Assembly (NCBI GenBank): GCA_049602155.1
Contig: JBMYRH010000040.1
Location: 1-42,914, forward strand
Source: JBMYRH01 sp049602155
GTDB taxonomy: Bacteria; Myxococcota_A; UBA9042; PHBI01; JBMYRH01
Direction: 5' to 3'
DNA length: 42,914 nucleotides
Shown: piece by piece, positions 42,480 through 42,914 of the stretch
How the letters are laid out: every line of letters begins with the position of its first letter
How positions within the stretch are numbered: position 1 is the stretch's first letter
Position numbers and translations under genes: made by a program
Notes under the pieces: model-generated
The model's database searches: none
What the model saw: only the letters and a program-made list of their open reading frames with translations
What the model was told of the DNA's origin: nothing

Positions 42480-42914
42480 ATGGCTCACATGGTTCCGCCA
42501 CAGCCTCCCCCGGCTGGCTCCAAGCCCGGCATCGACGCCGAGCGGGAATTTTTCTTCGCGCTCGAGGCGCACCTCGATGACGCGTGGTGGGTCTACCATG
42601 GGCTCGAGTACATCGAGACATCGCGTGCGGAGGAGGGGGAGACCGATTTCCTCCTCGTCCACCGTGAGAAGGGGCTCTATGTCATCGAGTGCAAGGGCAG
42701 AGGGGTGCGACCTCGACCCGACGGCACTTGGACGCGGACCTACCGCGGACAGGTTCAGCGCATGCATGAGAGCCCGATGGAGCAAGCGCAGGACCAAGTA
42801 CACGATCTGACCAAGGCGCTCACGCGGCGAGTCCGGCGGGTGTGGCCGAGCCAACGTCGGCTGCCCTTCCGCTTCGGTCACGCTGCGGCCTTCCCTCTGA
42901 CGGCGTTCGGCTCG
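42480..42914 (+). CDS. NERD-domain protein, 3' partial
   Basis: 145 codons are visible before the window ends. From ATG 42480 (a second ATG at 42489 is possible) the protein has no signal peptide and reads IDAEREFFFALEAHLD, then EGETDFLLVHREKGLYVIECKG: the nuclease-related (NERD) core, with the D of ETDF and the E-x-K of IECKG as the metal-site residues of the restriction-endonuclease-like fold. NERD proteins are often joined to helicases or kinases, and the C-terminal partner domain lies outside the window. No Shine-Dalgarno, but TAGGCT lies 6 nt upstream. Divergent from the Cys-rich gene. Confidence 0.85.
   Translation, partial: MAHMVPPQPPPAGSKPGIDAEREFFFALEAHLDDAWWVYHGLEYIETSRAEEGETDFLLVHREKGLYVIECKGRGVRPRPDGTWTRTYRGQVQRMHESPMEQAQDQVHDLTKALTRRVRRVWPSQRRLPFRFGHAAAFPLTAFGS

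Noticed and set aside
1..42914. tRNA, rRNA, CRISPR, insertion sequence, attachment site or origin
   Set aside because: No cloverleaf, spaced repeat array, transposase, terminal inverted repeats or DnaA-box cluster was seen by eye; a tRNAscan and ISfinder search would settle it.

Overview
The window is about 42.9 kb of GC-rich bacterial chromosome with the standard genetic code. No tRNA, rRNA, CRISPR array, transposase or phage gene was seen. The style points to a diderm delta-proteobacterial-type organism (Myxococcota or Bradymonadota-like; this is inference). Signs of this are many lipoproteins with Asp/Ser/Ala-rich linkers, Cys-rich DDxDPCT repeats, a thrombospondin type-3 lipoprotein, FG-GAP/ASPIC-UnbV surface proteins, an orphan GspE-like ATPase, and Lol/MacB-type ABC genes. 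Genes are tightly packed, with many 4-bp ATGA overlaps and convergent 3' overlaps.

Layout. 1-1258: 3' part of a gene of a LIC_10091-like family, entering the window through a 21-bp tandem repeat. 1261-2436: a reduced GspE/PilB-like ATPase. 2586-4807: the kbl-tdh threonine catabolism operon, whose products convert threonine to 2-amino-3-ketobutyrate and then to glycine plus acetyl-CoA. 4991-8210: three cell-wall enzymes (LysM plus beta-lactamase-fold serine hydrolase, M15 peptidase, MepA with a C-terminal helical-repeat tail). 8322-9389: a second LIC_10091-like gene. 9400-10898: a PilZ-like protein with a Thr-Glu microsatellite and a calcium-binding type-3 repeat protein. 11055-13692: a translationally coupled BtuF/BtuD/FecCD-type importer. 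13785-15732: a Tat/lipoprotein sulfite-oxidase-family molybdoenzyme with a small lipoprotein. 15758-23581: two FG-GAP/ASPIC-UnbV proteins flanking a large TPR protein; the first carries an in-frame TGA.

23741-30573: a secreted unknown, then a minus-strand group made of methyltransferase (apparently CTG start), FAD-dependent halogenase, and ABC permease plus ATPase, which resembles a small tailoring and export cluster. A divergent AstE-like deacylase and an OB-fold-like lipoprotein follow. 30583-32755: a lipoprotein and a protein with two DUF3179-like modules behind a degenerate FMN-binding-like domain. 32947-35622: a GNAT-like protein, a Glu/Leu/Phe/Val dehydrogenase and an AlkB dioxygenase. 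35632-37836: a PhoD-like lipoprotein phosphatase. 37837-38306: a non-coding stretch with a candidate structured RNA ending in a 17-bp hairpin. 38307-42357: a DEDDh exonuclease, a DCC-lipase maturation factor fusion and a secreted protein with cysteines spaced every 11 residues. 42480-end: the start of a NERD-domain protein that runs out of the window.

Most notable: the 11-residue cysteine-periodic protein, the methyltransferase-halogenase-ABC cluster with its CTG start, the structured RNA candidate, the interrupted UnbV gene, and -10-like boxes placed 6-10 nt before start codons that lack a Shine-Dalgarno, which suggests leaderless mRNAs.
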